NCBI GenBank assembly: GCA_905221615.1
Contig: CAJNDT010004891.1
Location: 1 to 64,000, forward strand
Reading direction: 5' to 3'
From: Symbiodinium sp. CCMP2592
Taxonomy: Eukaryota > Sar > Dinophyceae > Suessiales > Symbiodiniaceae
DNA: 64,000 bases
Shown here one piece after another: positions 20,728 to 29,654 of this stretch. Position numbers and translations under genes: made by a program. The notes under the pieces are model-generated. The model ran no database searches and was not told where the DNA came from. It saw only the letters and a list, made by a program, of their open reading frames with translations. How positions within the stretch are numbered: the first letter of the stretch is position 1; each line of letters opens with the position of its first letter.

Positions 20728-21053
20728 TCTTCTTTCAAAAACCTGATGTTTCGCAAAGGTCGAGTGATATCAGATATCACGTATCAAAGCGATGCCAATC
20801 ATATAAAAATCAATCCATCTCGGAATATGGCAAGATCAATCAGTAAAAGATATATTGTATCAGAGATCCTCACAATGTAAGTTAAATGAGGATTCACAGA
20901 ACTCTCGCGCCACACTCTTTTTATTCGCACGGTGATCAAGGGTGAATTCTGATTCAGGAGCCCCCACAGCTCCGGCCAAACCGATGATCAAGCATCTCGG
21001 GTTTGGCAAGCTGAGATTTCCAAGATCAAGGGAGCAGCGTCCTGAATGCCCCC
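20728..21053. repeat. Element 2 split direct repeat A, outer copy
   Basis: 326 bp, identical by eye to 21266-21591 at a constant offset of 538. Its left edge coincides with the break in the viral gene. It is followed by a 24-bp unique spacer before repeat B. Confidence 0.9.
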
Positions 21054-21077
21054 CGTCCGTATTGGGTGGGAGGGTGG

Positions 21078-21267
21078 GAAAGAAAAATTTCTTGCCTCTC
21101 TCTTTGAGCAGACTCGCGGGAAAGCCAAAGGTATCCGATCTGCTTATTCAAAGACAATGAAAGTTCTCATGCAAGAAATGTTCTTCAAAACTCACATGCA
21201 AAACACGGCAGCTCTGCTGCCTGTCAGGTTTTTAAAAGAAAGAAAAGTCTGCAAGCAGAAAATGTTC
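21078..21267. repeat. Element 2 split direct repeat B, inner copy
   Basis: 190 bp, matching 29465-29654 at a constant offset of 8387. It overlaps the start of the inner A repeat by the TC dinucleotide that is also the shared target core. Confidence 0.9.
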
Positions 21268-21591
21268 TTCTTTCAAAAACCTGATGTTTCGCAAAGGTCG
21301 AGTGATATCAGATATCACGTATCAAAGCGATGCCAATCATATAAAAATCAATCCATCTCGGAATATGGCAAGATCAATCAGTAAAAGATATATTGTATCA
21401 GAGATCCTCACAATGTAAGTTAAATGAGGATTCACAGAACTCTCGCGCCACACTCTTTTTATTCGCACGGTGATCAAGGGTGAATTCTGATTCAGGAGCC
21501 CCCACAGCTCCGGCCAAACCGATGATCAAGCATCTCGGGTTTGGCAAGCTGAGATTTCCAAGATCAAGGGAGCAGCGTCCTGAATGCCCCC
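21266..21591. repeat. Element 2 split direct repeat A, inner copy
   Basis: Second copy of the 326-bp repeat, ending 5 bp before the Pol stop codon at 21596. The arms 21224-21233 and 21275-21284 are exact reverse complements of each other across the B/A junction. Confidence 0.9.
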
Positions 21592-21595
21592 GACA

Positions 21596-24500
21596 TCACG
21601 CGAACCCCTGATGAAGGAATCTCTGGTTTGAGCTTTCATCATGGATGAAAGCTTCCACGACCTTGGCGCCTACCAAGCTGAGGATGCTGTGCCCCTCACC
21701 TCGTGAAGGGGGATCGGCTATGTTGGAAAAGGAAGGCACTCTCTCGTACCAAGCGATACAAGGCGCCTCAGCTTCGATCACTGCAAGATAATGGGCGAGG
21801 CGATACATCAACTCGCTCTGGCTCAAACCTTTGATGGCTGAGGTGCGTGCTGCTTCGTTGTCAAGCCAAAAGATGACTCTTCTGTTGCACAAGCTGTTTT
21901 GGAGCATGCGACGCAGAGTGACCAAAGCGTAGAGCTCGATCTCGCATATGAGTTGCGATCCCACATCCAGCTTCCAGCGTTCCAAAAGCTTAGCGGGTAC
22001 ACAACCGGCAAAAACCCTGGCACTATCATCTAGCGTGTCAAGAACAACCGCACCTATTCCAGCCCAAGGGTCTTCCCAAGCTCCATCCGTCCAAACATGA
22101 ATGGGCGGTCGAGGGTCAAAGATGCGAAGGACTCTAGGTGGAGTGGTGCTCAAGACAGCCTGCGTAGTTTTGCAGAAGCGCTTTATTTCGGCAGCCGTTT
22201 GGCGCTTCCCCCTTACCAAGGAGAGCAGGAAGTGGCACGCTGGCTTCAAGGATCGGCCTGCAAAGAAACCTGAGGCATAGTTCAAGAGTCCAAGGAGAAC
22301 TTGCGCCTCATGCCTGCCCAGGGCCCCCTTGTCAAAAATGCTGCCCAGCATTTCGGAAATGCGCTTGACACGGCCTTCCTTGTTTGCCAGCACGGCAGCA
22401 CCTTCGTGCAGACGACTGATGTCCAGCTGCATTCCGAGGACTGTGAAGGCCTCCTCGTACGGTTGACCCTTTACCCCGGTCTGGGCGAAGCGCCACCCCA
22501 GAAGTTCTAGGAATTCGGAAGTTAAACCATCAAGCTCGTGGGCCCCATCTCTCAAAGTGAAGAGAGGGTAATCGTCGAAGTAGTTGGCTGACGGGATCTT
22601 CAGCACTTTGGCCAGCAGGAAATGCAAGCTTCTAGCCACTCTTACAAATCCATACACCGACGATGTCAAGCCGAACATCAGTGCGTTCGCAATAAAGAAT
22701 TGCGGTTCGCCATCTTCATTGGGATGGCAGATGACGGCGATGTCACGGTGTTGCGGGAGTACCCCTAGTTGTTTATAAGCTTTTGAGAGGTCTAGGGTCC
22801 GACCCACCCACTTCCTCGCAGCGACACCTAGGCGCTCTGAACGTTCCTTTTCGGCCTGGGAGATCAGCAGAGCCAGACCCGCGACGAAGTCGGCCCCTTG
22901 AAGTTCCAGCTTAATCAAGGAAGTGAAAGCCTCATTGACCTGCGAAGCATGCCCATCATCTATGGGTCGAATCTTCTTTTCAAGGCCTTGCTCAAGAACG
23001 AACCTGGGAATGATGCCCCAATCCGAATGGCCGAAAATTTCAGTGACCTGGGCTTCGGTGTAGGGTCCCTCTATGAAGTTATCGGTAACCTCGGAGTTAG
23101 AGGCCTCCTGAAGAAGCGAAATCTCTTCAGGGGTCGCACGGTTCGGTTTTGACAAGGCAGCACGACGGCGCAAAGAGGCAGTGGTTCTGAGTTCTGATTC
23201 GGACATGGAAGCCATGGCCACCTTTGTCTTAAAGCATTCAGGTTTTTCGGAAGTTCCTACCAAAGGCACCCCTTTCTTCATCAGATCCACTACCCCCATG
23301 TCGTCAAAGCCATGATTTCTCAAGAGAGACTCCCACAAGCAAATCCTTTTTCCTTTGACCACCTTCTCGAACCAAGGCGGGAAGGAGGCATGAAGTTTTG
23401 TCTCTTCTTCTTCAAGGGATTTGGCAAGGAGCTTCACCTTAAGGAGCTCAAGCTTCCTAAGCTGATTAGCTTTGGCAGAGTCATGCGCCATGCAAAAGTT
23501 GACGGCTTCCCACACAGGTGGGTCAACTGCGATCGCCTTGTCCACAGGATGCTGCAAAGTTCGGGCTTTCGAGACATGTTGATCCATATTGAGCCAATGG
23601 CCTACCTTGACGGGTTTCAAGTTCTTTGGATCCGAAGTCTGACCCCCACTATCCCCCTCAACGTGGGTCAGGAGGATCTTGCAAGACTTATCTGGCTTGA
23701 AGCGGGGAGTTTCCCAGGTGACCTTGTGAAACTCCGGAATGAGCGGGGCATGCCGCCTGCTTTGCTTGGCTGCTGCAGCCATGGCCTTTGCATGGAAGTC
23801 ATCGGGCGCCGTGAGGACCCGGCCCGACTGTGATGCCAGAGAAGAGACACAGTCTGCCATGCGTGTGCACAGCAAAGGCGGATAGCACGCACTGAGGCGG
23901 GAGTGCGACCACCATGGAGCATGCTCATGATCTTTGCTGCACTTGGCTGTCAGAGGGGAAAAGAGGCCTTTGGAAGCCAGAAGCTTGCACTGCTTGGGGC
24001 GGTCACCCCCATGCGCACACATGGCAAAGGTAACCTGTTCAAGTTGGCTAGGCGGCCACCTGATGGCAGCCTGAGATGCAAAGCGTTGGAAGACATGCCA
24101 CAGCAAAGAGTTGGCCGGGTTTTCGACACTGACTGAAATGTTGGCGTCGAGGCATAAGCAAATGACATCGAAGCAGAACCGGAAAAGGGCATTTTCCTTC
24201 CTAAGCTTGATGCCTTCGGCAGAAGACCACACGATCTGGGGCACACCCAAGCAATGTGTCGGCGTCCGAAGCGTGCTCAAACGGGCGCCCTGTGATCGGC
24301 AATCAGGTTTCGCGGCCCGCTGGGAGGCTGACGCAGAACCTGCCGGCACCCCTAGGTGGACGTGAAAAGGTTTGCACTGCTTCAACATTGACATAAAGAC
24401 CTCGCGACCTGCGTCTGTGGAGAAGTCAAGATTTGCAGTAGGGACCATGGCCCCGGCTAATTTAGCATCAAAGGCTAGAACCTTGAAGCCTTTCCGGAGG

Positions 24501-25237
24501 CAAGCTCGAGCGAAACCCCCAGTGCCCGAAAAGATCTCGAAGATCCACGTGTCATCAGGTCGCGGGGGCTGCGCCTGCTCGGCGATCTGAAGTGGGAAAC
24601 CCAAGGAGGTCGGGGGCCTAAACCCAAGGGACAAAAGGGAATGTGCATCGGCAACAGGAAGTTTGGACAAATCAGAGACACAAAATGCCACAGCGATCAG
24701 TCTTTTGCCATGCCACGGTTCGGTACAATGGCCTCGGGAATAAGCCTCGAAGGTGATGGGTCCAGCAGACACATCAAGCAATTCGCCAGCGGTCGGTGTG
24801 CCGTTGATGGGGCGCATAACCGAACCATGGTCACACTGGGCCCAGATGTGGCCTCCTGTGAACGCTCCGATCGGTATGACACCAGTGGGGGACTTATGAT
24901 TCTTGGAATCTACATGCATTGATGTCATGGAATTGCAAAACAGGAAAACAGTAGTAAAGAAAAGATCCGGGAGTTGAGCTCGCACGAAAGCTGTGATAGC
25001 TTTGGTCGTTTGTGGGAAGTTCTTACACTCACCACGCAGACCTTGAAGCCCTCCCTGGGAAAAAGCCCCAACCCCAAAATTCGGTTGCTGAGTTCTGGCG
25101 TCAGGACGTAGCAAGCCATCCGCAACAATATGCGCATGCAACTTTTGCAAGTCAAGACGGGACGGCGGCACATTGACTGAATTAAGAGTCTTCGCGAAAG
25201 ACTCTGAGCATGTAGCTCGGCTTGCACCGTGGGCCAA
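21596..25237 (-). CDS. Pol of element 2: oxygenase-like, methyltransferase-like, RT and RNase H
   Basis: About 1213 residues. The 2OG-Fe(II) oxygenase-like part has MHVDSKN (H108, D110), AFTGG (125-129) and distal H170 before CTEPWHGKR. The methyltransferase-like part has FEIFSGTGG (233-241, like motif I of C5-cytosine methyltransferases), GVPAGSASAS (296-305, where the family's PC would supply the catalytic Cys, here PA) and VENPANS (371-377). RT has motif A RTLDLSKAY (D816) and motif C YFDD (886-889). RNase H has WTDGAWED (D1051), E1099, WLDNEAA (D1126) and SNIADPPSRG (D1175). The longest frame opens at a TTG, with no ATG before residue 104. The frame is open upstream to the TGA of Gag at 25282-25280 in the same frame, so Pol is probably made by readthrough. 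Confidence 0.88.
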   Translation of the reverse strand: MAHGASRATCSESFAKTLNSVNVPPSRLDLQKLHAHIVADGLLRPDARTQQPNFGVGAFSQGGLQGLRGECKNFPQTTKAITAFVRAQLPDLFFTTVFLFCNSMTSMHVDSKNHKSPTGVIPIGAFTGGHIWAQCDHGSVMRPINGTPTAGELLDVSAGPITFEAYSRGHCTEPWHGKRLIAVAFCVSDLSKLPVADAHSLLSLGFRPPTSLGFPLQIAEQAQPPRPDDTWIFEIFSGTGGFARACLRKGFKVLAFDAKLAGAMVPTANLDFSTDAGREVFMSMLKQCKPFHVHLGVPAGSASASQRAAKPDCRSQGARLSTLRTPTHCLGVPQIVWSSAEGIKLRKENALFRFCFDVICLCLDANISVSVENPANSLLWHVFQRFASQAAIRWPPSQLEQVTFAMCAHGGDRPKQCKLLASKGLFSPLTAKCSKDHEHAPWWSHSRLSACYPPLLCTRMADCVSSLASQSGRVLTAPDDFHAKAMAAAAKQSRRHAPLIPEFHKVTWETPRFKPDKSCKILLTHVEGDSGGQTSDPKNLKPVKVGHWLNMDQHVSKARTLQHPVDKAIAVDPPVWEAVNFCMAHDSAKANQLRKLELLKVKLLAKSLEEEETKLHASFPPWFEKVVKGKRICLWESLLRNHGFDDMGVVDLMKKGVPLVGTSEKPECFKTKVAMASMSESELRTTASLRRRAALSKPNRATPEEISLLQEASNSEVTDNFIEGPYTEAQVTEIFGHSDWGIIPRFVLEQGLEKKIRPIDDGHASQVNEAFTSLIKLELQGADFVAGLALLISQAEKERSERLGVAARKWVGRTLDLSKAYKQLGVLPQHRDIAVICHPNEDGEPQFFIANALMFGLTSSVYGFVRVARSLHFLLAKVLKIPSANYFDDYPLFTLRDGAHELDGLTSEFLELLGWRFAQTGVKGQPYEEAFTVLGMQLDISRLHEGAAVLANKEGRVKRISEMLGSIFDKGALGRHEAQVLLGLLNYASGFFAGRSLKPACHFLLSLVRGKRQTAAEIKRFCKTTQAVLSTTPPRVLRIFDPRPPIHVWTDGAWEDPWAGIGAVVLDTLDDSARVFAGCVPAKLLERWKLDVGSQLICEIELYALVTLRRMLQNSLCNRRVIFWLDNEAARTSAIKGLSQSELMYRLAHYLAVIEAEAPCIAWYERVPSFSNIADPPSRGEGHSILSLVGAKVVEAFIHDESSNQRFLHQGFA

Positions 25238-25279
25238 GGGAGCTGCCTCAGGAGCTGGCCCACCTCCCGATTGGCTGGG

Positions 25280-26491
25280 TCACTGCATGCCATGCGTACA
25301 TTCACTGTACAGGTGATTCTTGTTGCAGCCTATTTTCCAACACTGGTGAAATCCTTTCGGACACCTACCTTTCACCACCTTGGCCTTACAGGTGCCCAAG
25401 TTAAACCCAAAACAATTCGGCCGGTTCTGCGAATCACGTGCGGAACAACCTTCAGGTATCTCGATCCTTGGTGTTTTGCCCTTGCCCCCGCCTTTGTTGC
25501 CTTTGTCACCTTTGCCTTTAGTCTTCTTGGGCGGTGCATCGTCGTCACCATCCTGGGGCCTCTTGGTAGGATGGGCCGGCGGAGGCGGGGTGAGCAAGGG
25601 TGACAAGAACTGCGTGATGTCATGTGACACAGACAAACGCTTCAGCTCTGCATCCAACGGCTTGGTAGCTCCCACTGGTTTCTGGAGCTTTCCTTCAAGG
25701 TTGTTCGCTGCCCTGATGAAGAGTTCCTTATCTGCTGCTACAATCTGGGACAAGGAGACCTTGGTGTACCCGGTGGGAACCTGCCGCTGGGTCAGTTCGA
25801 AGATGGTGTTGACCCACTCCTCCATCACCTCAAAAGTGCAGAGGTTCCCTAGGTCCAGAGCTAGCGAGCGGCGAAAGAAGGCTTGCCGAAGCGCATAAGC
25901 GCCATTTGTGTCGCAAACCGGATCCGGGACCTTAGTGCCTAGCTTGAGGTTTCCCTCCGCGTCGATTTGGATCGACGAGTCCTTCTTTGCCAAGCTCAGC
26001 TCCTGTGACCGGGAGGTCCACCTGTTCATCGGCAGATACCGCAAGGAGTTGTTTTCCAGCATGTCGGTGACCTGATCGATGCTCGCATGGGATGGCTGGT
26101 TCGACACCGTGAAGACGACTCCCTTCAAGCGAGCCTGCTGAGCTTCTTGTCTGGCTATTCGTTCAGCAGTGGGAAGTTTCTTGATTGTGTTTTCAGGCTG
26201 GCCTTCCACACGGGTCCGCAAGTCAGCTATGTTGAGCGACTGGCTTTCAAATAGGAGCCGCCTGATCACCGAAACCTGGAACGCTGAAGGCCTTGGATCT
26301 ACGACCGTGGCCAACCACACATCGATGGCCTCATCGGTAAGGGCCTGCGGGGAGCTCGCAGCAGCAAAGGCGATCTTCCCGAAGGTGTCATAGCCCTTAT
26401 CTTTGAGCTTGCCATACAGCTCCGGCGTCATGCCGATTCGGAGACACCTTTCTTGAAAAGCAGCCTCCGAGTCCAAGGTGGCCGACGTCAT
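25280..26491 (-). CDS. Gag-like protein of element 2 with zinc motif
   Basis: 403 residues from ATG at 26491. The N-terminal 100 residues look helical; the middle is unrecognised. Then follow a Pro-rich segment, a Lys/Gly-rich basic tract (KGKGDKGNKGGGKGK) and a Cys/His-rich end. That end has C-x7-C-x8-C-x4-H (CFGFNLGTC onward), then further Cys and His residues. This fits an RNA-binding Gag. The stop is a TGA, with Pol continuing in the same frame after it (first residues PSQSGGG). Size and layout parallel the element 1 Gag though sequence similarity is low. Confidence 0.7.
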   Translation of the reverse strand: MTSATLDSEAAFQERCLRIGMTPELYGKLKDKGYDTFGKIAFAAASSPQALTDEAIDVWLATVVDPRPSAFQVSVIRRLLFESQSLNIADLRTRVEGQPENTIKKLPTAERIARQEAQQARLKGVVFTVSNQPSHASIDQVTDMLENNSLRYLPMNRWTSRSQELSLAKKDSSIQIDAEGNLKLGTKVPDPVCDTNGAYALRQAFFRRSLALDLGNLCTFEVMEEWVNTIFELTQRQVPTGYTKVSLSQIVAADKELFIRAANNLEGKLQKPVGATKPLDAELKRLSVSHDITQFLSPLLTPPPPAHPTKRPQDGDDDAPPKKTKGKGDKGNKGGGKGKTPRIEIPEGCSARDSQNRPNCFGFNLGTCKAKVVKGRCPKGFHQCWKIGCNKNHLYSECTHGMQ

Positions 26492-27065
26492 GGCTGCAAG
26501 CGATCACGATTAAACCCCCGAGTTCGGTGATCTTGGATCAACGTTTGACAGGTGATGCTCTCGTGCCAGCAACCGTCATGGTCCTCCGCTGTGAGCCACG
26601 GCCGCAATAAGGGCAGCTCAATCATCCACCCGTGCCACGGGCCAACCCTGGCCGGCACAAGGCGATACACGATCACAAGGCCAGCCCCGGGTATCGTGAG
26701 ATACCGGCTGACATTTGCATGTGGTGACTCGGACTTACAGTCATCACCGCGTTTATCAATCCCAGCGCTTCTCTCTCAAGCCGTCATGGGTCAAACCGAC
26801 AAGTTCTGTCGTCAGATATATCACTCGGGTCTCGGGTGAGAAACTCACCGACCCAGATCACAAAGGGGTATGCCCAACCTTGCGTATCAGCCCTAAGCCA
26901 TCGTAGCGCCATAACTACACGACCGAGGCCACGGGCACAAAAGCCGGCCGATCAGCATGGACTGTTTCAAGACTTATGAGGCTTCGACAGGTCCTGGCAT
27001 CCCAATTTGTGAATGTTGCAACCACTCGCTCCCCACGGCTTTTGTCCGCGGCGTCTCAGACCTGG
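26492..27065. other. Non-coding gap between recombinase and gag of element 2
   Basis: About 574 bp with no convincing frame. It corresponds to the 790-bp gap of element 1, and is a plausible place for a second promoter or leader for gag-pol. Nothing else recognised. Confidence 0.4.
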
Positions 27066-29366
27066 TCAAAACTCCGATGCCCGACGACACTGAATACACG
27101 GCTCGGGCTCCTCCTCGTCTTCAGTGGTGAAGACTCTGTACCTAGAGGTGACCGGCCTCCCGCAAAAGAAGCTTGAAGCATCCCTCAGTTTGTGCACGAT
27201 GTTTGACAGGGAGTGGATCATCAACTGGTCAACTGTGCATTCCGTAAAGGGGAGCCTTGATCCAGTAGCCACCGTTGGATGCCCGAAGAACTCCGCCTCG
27301 GACTCGGCAGACCTAGAAGCCAGCGACTCCAGCTCGTCGGGATCCTCGTTCGGGGGTACCGGGGCGTCTGGCTCCGGGCGGCTGAAGTGTCTCGACGCAA
27401 CAGCTGCAACTCTGTCAGAGGTTGACATGTCGGGATCAAAATCTCCAGCCCTAATGCTCTCGAAAAGTGCAAGGAGTTTACCTGCAAGGGAGATGTAGTA
27501 CTGGCGGGAATAGATAAGGTTAGACGAACCTCCCCGTTTGAAGTGATGCCCAAGTAGCAACTTCTCCTTGGCACTAAAATGGACTGTGGAGCTCCACCCC
27601 ACCCATGAAAGCAGGGTAGCCTTCAAGCTGTGGGTACCAATCGATTCGTCAGGGGAGGCCCCCATGTCAATGGTAAGGAGGAACTCCTCAAGGAGGTCTG
27701 ATCCCTCCTCCGAACTCATAGGCACCGTTGCCCAGCAGTTGGCACGCTGAGACCACGACGGAAGGCACCCCGCCGAGAAGTCAAGGCCTTCAGCAGTACG
27801 GGCAAGCAGCCACAACTTTGCCCAAGGCTGGCCGCTCGCTCCCTCAGCCACGCATACGTACGGCAGAAACTTCGTTTGGGCGTCAGCCGTCAATGACGTC
27901 TTAGACCCCAGACCTGATGCAATCAAAAGTTGCCCACGGCCTTCTCCTACCAGCTCGAGTCCCTTGACTCGCTGAGCATCCGCCCAGCGGCAACAAGAGT
28001 GTAGGCAGAAGAGCATGAAGCCGAGCACGCATTGTACCCATGTTGAAGTCTTGGTCATGAGCTCCTCCAAGGCTTTGACCCTCGCATAAGACAAAGGATC
28101 CCGCTGCTTGAGCGGCTCTTTGTGAAGCTTCATGTCTCTTGCGATGCCCCGCACCCTTGAAGATAAAATGATGTCCAAGGCCATGAAGTTGAAAACAGCC
28201 ACCCCGTGCAGAAACCCCAGAGCTTCCACGAAGTGTGAGGCAGTCGAGGCCTTTGCATCCGAGCTGCGAAGCTTGCTGAAGATCTCATAGGCCTGGGGCT
28301 CGGTCAAGCGCCAGGGTGACTCAAAGCCTAGGTCATAAGCCATGATAGCCAAGGATTGCAGCGAGAGGGCTCGTTTCTGGATTGTCGTGGAGGCCTTGGC
28401 ACGAAAGGCATCTGCAATGCTAGAAGCGATCACCTCGTCAGGCTCCAGACCCAAACCTTGTTTGAGCAGGCTTGCCCCAAGGCGAGTAGCTTCCGGGTCT
28501 AGCAGTATCAAGACCTTGAAACGTTTCAAGGCCGCATCTCGAATGTCGTCATCGCTCTGGGTTAACCGGACTCGCGTCAGGCGACGGATCACGGTCCAAG
28601 GTATTTCACTGGCGGCCTCCGGTGCGGGCTCTGCCGAAGACGCAGAACCCATAAAGACTTCCCTCACCCCCACTGCAGGCACAAAACCAAAAGTTTCATC
28701 ATAAGACTTCTGAAGAAAGGTCTTGGGCTGGCTCCAAGGCTGCGAGGGCAGATCAAGTCGTCGCTTCTTGCAGAAGGCCACCGTGGCTGCCTGTATTGCA
28801 TCATCATCCGCAGCGGCACCACTTAACCAAGAAACTGCCTCCCCCCCCTGAACAATGCCAGGGGGAAAGGCTCCATGAGGTTCTGTCGGATCCGTTTCCC
28901 CTACCTGAGAGTACCATTCCCTTTCCTCGGCAAGGGAAGGTTCGTAAGCTAAGTCTGAAGGTTCCTTATCCCACGAAGAATGGTTGGCAAGACTCCCGAG
29001 ATCAAAATCTGAAAAGTCCCTGTCCTCGGAAAATACAAACTCCCGAGGGCTGTTGCCCTCAGGCTCCCTCTCATGTAGCAGGTTCCAAGGAGAACTCGAG
29101 CGGTCTTGATCGAGGTCCTGGTCTTCGTCACTAATCTCAACGGATTGACCAGGCAAATCGCCAACCGCAACCCCGAAGTCCCGAAGTCCCCTAACACCCC
29201 CGGACACCGACTCGGGACCGGCCGAAGGCAATCCTGGCGGCAGGGACAATGGAGGCTCAGGCGGGAAGGGTGCCGGCTCAGACGGAGCGGCGACCTGCGG
29301 CAGAAGCTGCCCTGTAACAGGGCACGTGGCTGGCGCCGACTGAGGCGCAGGAGTTGTCCCGTCCAT
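27066..29366 (-). CDS. Tyrosine recombinase of element 2
   Basis: 766 residues from ATG at 29366, 98 bp inside the terminal repeat. A long acidic, Pro-rich N-terminus (to about 250) is followed by a helical core-binding region and the catalytic domain: LHSCCRWADAQRV (R460), a candidate Lys at 489 (GSKTSLT), THSLKATLLSW (H579, K582), GHH (606-608) and nucleophile in IYSRQYY (Y619). As in element 1, lysine replaces the second catalytic arginine of HxxR. It would insert the circular DNA copy at a short matching core, here TC. A C-terminal tail of about 140 residues is unrecognised. It is the first gene on the element's coding strand, not the last as in typical Ngaro/DIRS. Confidence 0.8.
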   Translation of the reverse strand: MDGTTPAPQSAPATCPVTGQLLPQVAAPSEPAPFPPEPPLSLPPGLPSAGPESVSGGVRGLRDFGVAVGDLPGQSVEISDEDQDLDQDRSSSPWNLLHEREPEGNSPREFVFSEDRDFSDFDLGSLANHSSWDKEPSDLAYEPSLAEEREWYSQVGETDPTEPHGAFPPGIVQGGEAVSWLSGAAADDDAIQAATVAFCKKRRLDLPSQPWSQPKTFLQKSYDETFGFVPAVGVREVFMGSASSAEPAPEAASEIPWTVIRRLTRVRLTQSDDDIRDAALKRFKVLILLDPEATRLGASLLKQGLGLEPDEVIASSIADAFRAKASTTIQKRALSLQSLAIMAYDLGFESPWRLTEPQAYEIFSKLRSSDAKASTASHFVEALGFLHGVAVFNFMALDIILSSRVRGIARDMKLHKEPLKQRDPLSYARVKALEELMTKTSTWVQCVLGFMLFCLHSCCRWADAQRVKGLELVGEGRGQLLIASGLGSKTSLTADAQTKFLPYVCVAEGASGQPWAKLWLLARTAEGLDFSAGCLPSWSQRANCWATVPMSSEEGSDLLEEFLLTIDMGASPDESIGTHSLKATLLSWVGWSSTVHFSAKEKLLLGHHFKRGGSSNLIYSRQYYISLAGKLLALFESIRAGDFDPDMSTSDRVAAVASRHFSRPEPDAPVPPNEDPDELESLASRSAESEAEFFGHPTVATGSRLPFTECTVDQLMIHSLSNIVHKLRDASSFFCGRPVTSRYRVFTTEDEEEPEPCIQCRRASEF

Positions 29367-29464
29367 CTAGCGCCCCCAACAGGGGGCACTGTGCACGCAG
29401 CTAAAGCCCTGAGATTAGCACCTGGAGGCTGTTAGCTTGCACAATACGGGACTGTAGAGGCCTC

Positions 29465-29654
29465 GAAAGAAAAATTTCTTGCCTCTCTCTTTGAGCAGAC
29501 TCGCGGGAAAGCCAAAGGTATCCGATCTGCTTATTCAAAGACAATGAAAGTTCTCATGCAAGAAATGTTCTTCAAAACTCACATGCAAAACACGGCAGCT
29601 CTGCTGCCTGTCAGGTTTTTAAAAGAAAGAAAAGTCTGCAAGCAGAAAATGTTC
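29465..29654. repeat. Element 2 split direct repeat B, outer copy
   Basis: Copy of 21078-21267 that forms the right boundary of element 2. The viral reading frame resumes at 29655. Confidence 0.9.

Larger units (their letters stand above)
20728..29654 (-). mobile_element. Element 2: complete DIRS-like tyrosine-recombinase retroelement
   Basis: About 8.9 kb, minus strand, with the order recombinase, Gag, Pol. On the plus strand the ends read A (20728-21053), 24-bp spacer, B (21078-21267), A (21266-21591), genes, B (29465-29654). This is the A1-genes-B1-A2-B2 split-direct-repeat layout of Ngaro/PAT-type elements when read on the coding strand. The repeat copies look identical by eye, implying recent insertion. 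There is no target duplication beyond a shared TC dinucleotide, as expected of tyrosine-recombinase integration. A palindromic pair (21224-21233 with 21275-21284) flanks the B/A junction. All three coding frames are open, so it may be competent or recently so. Confidence 0.9.
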
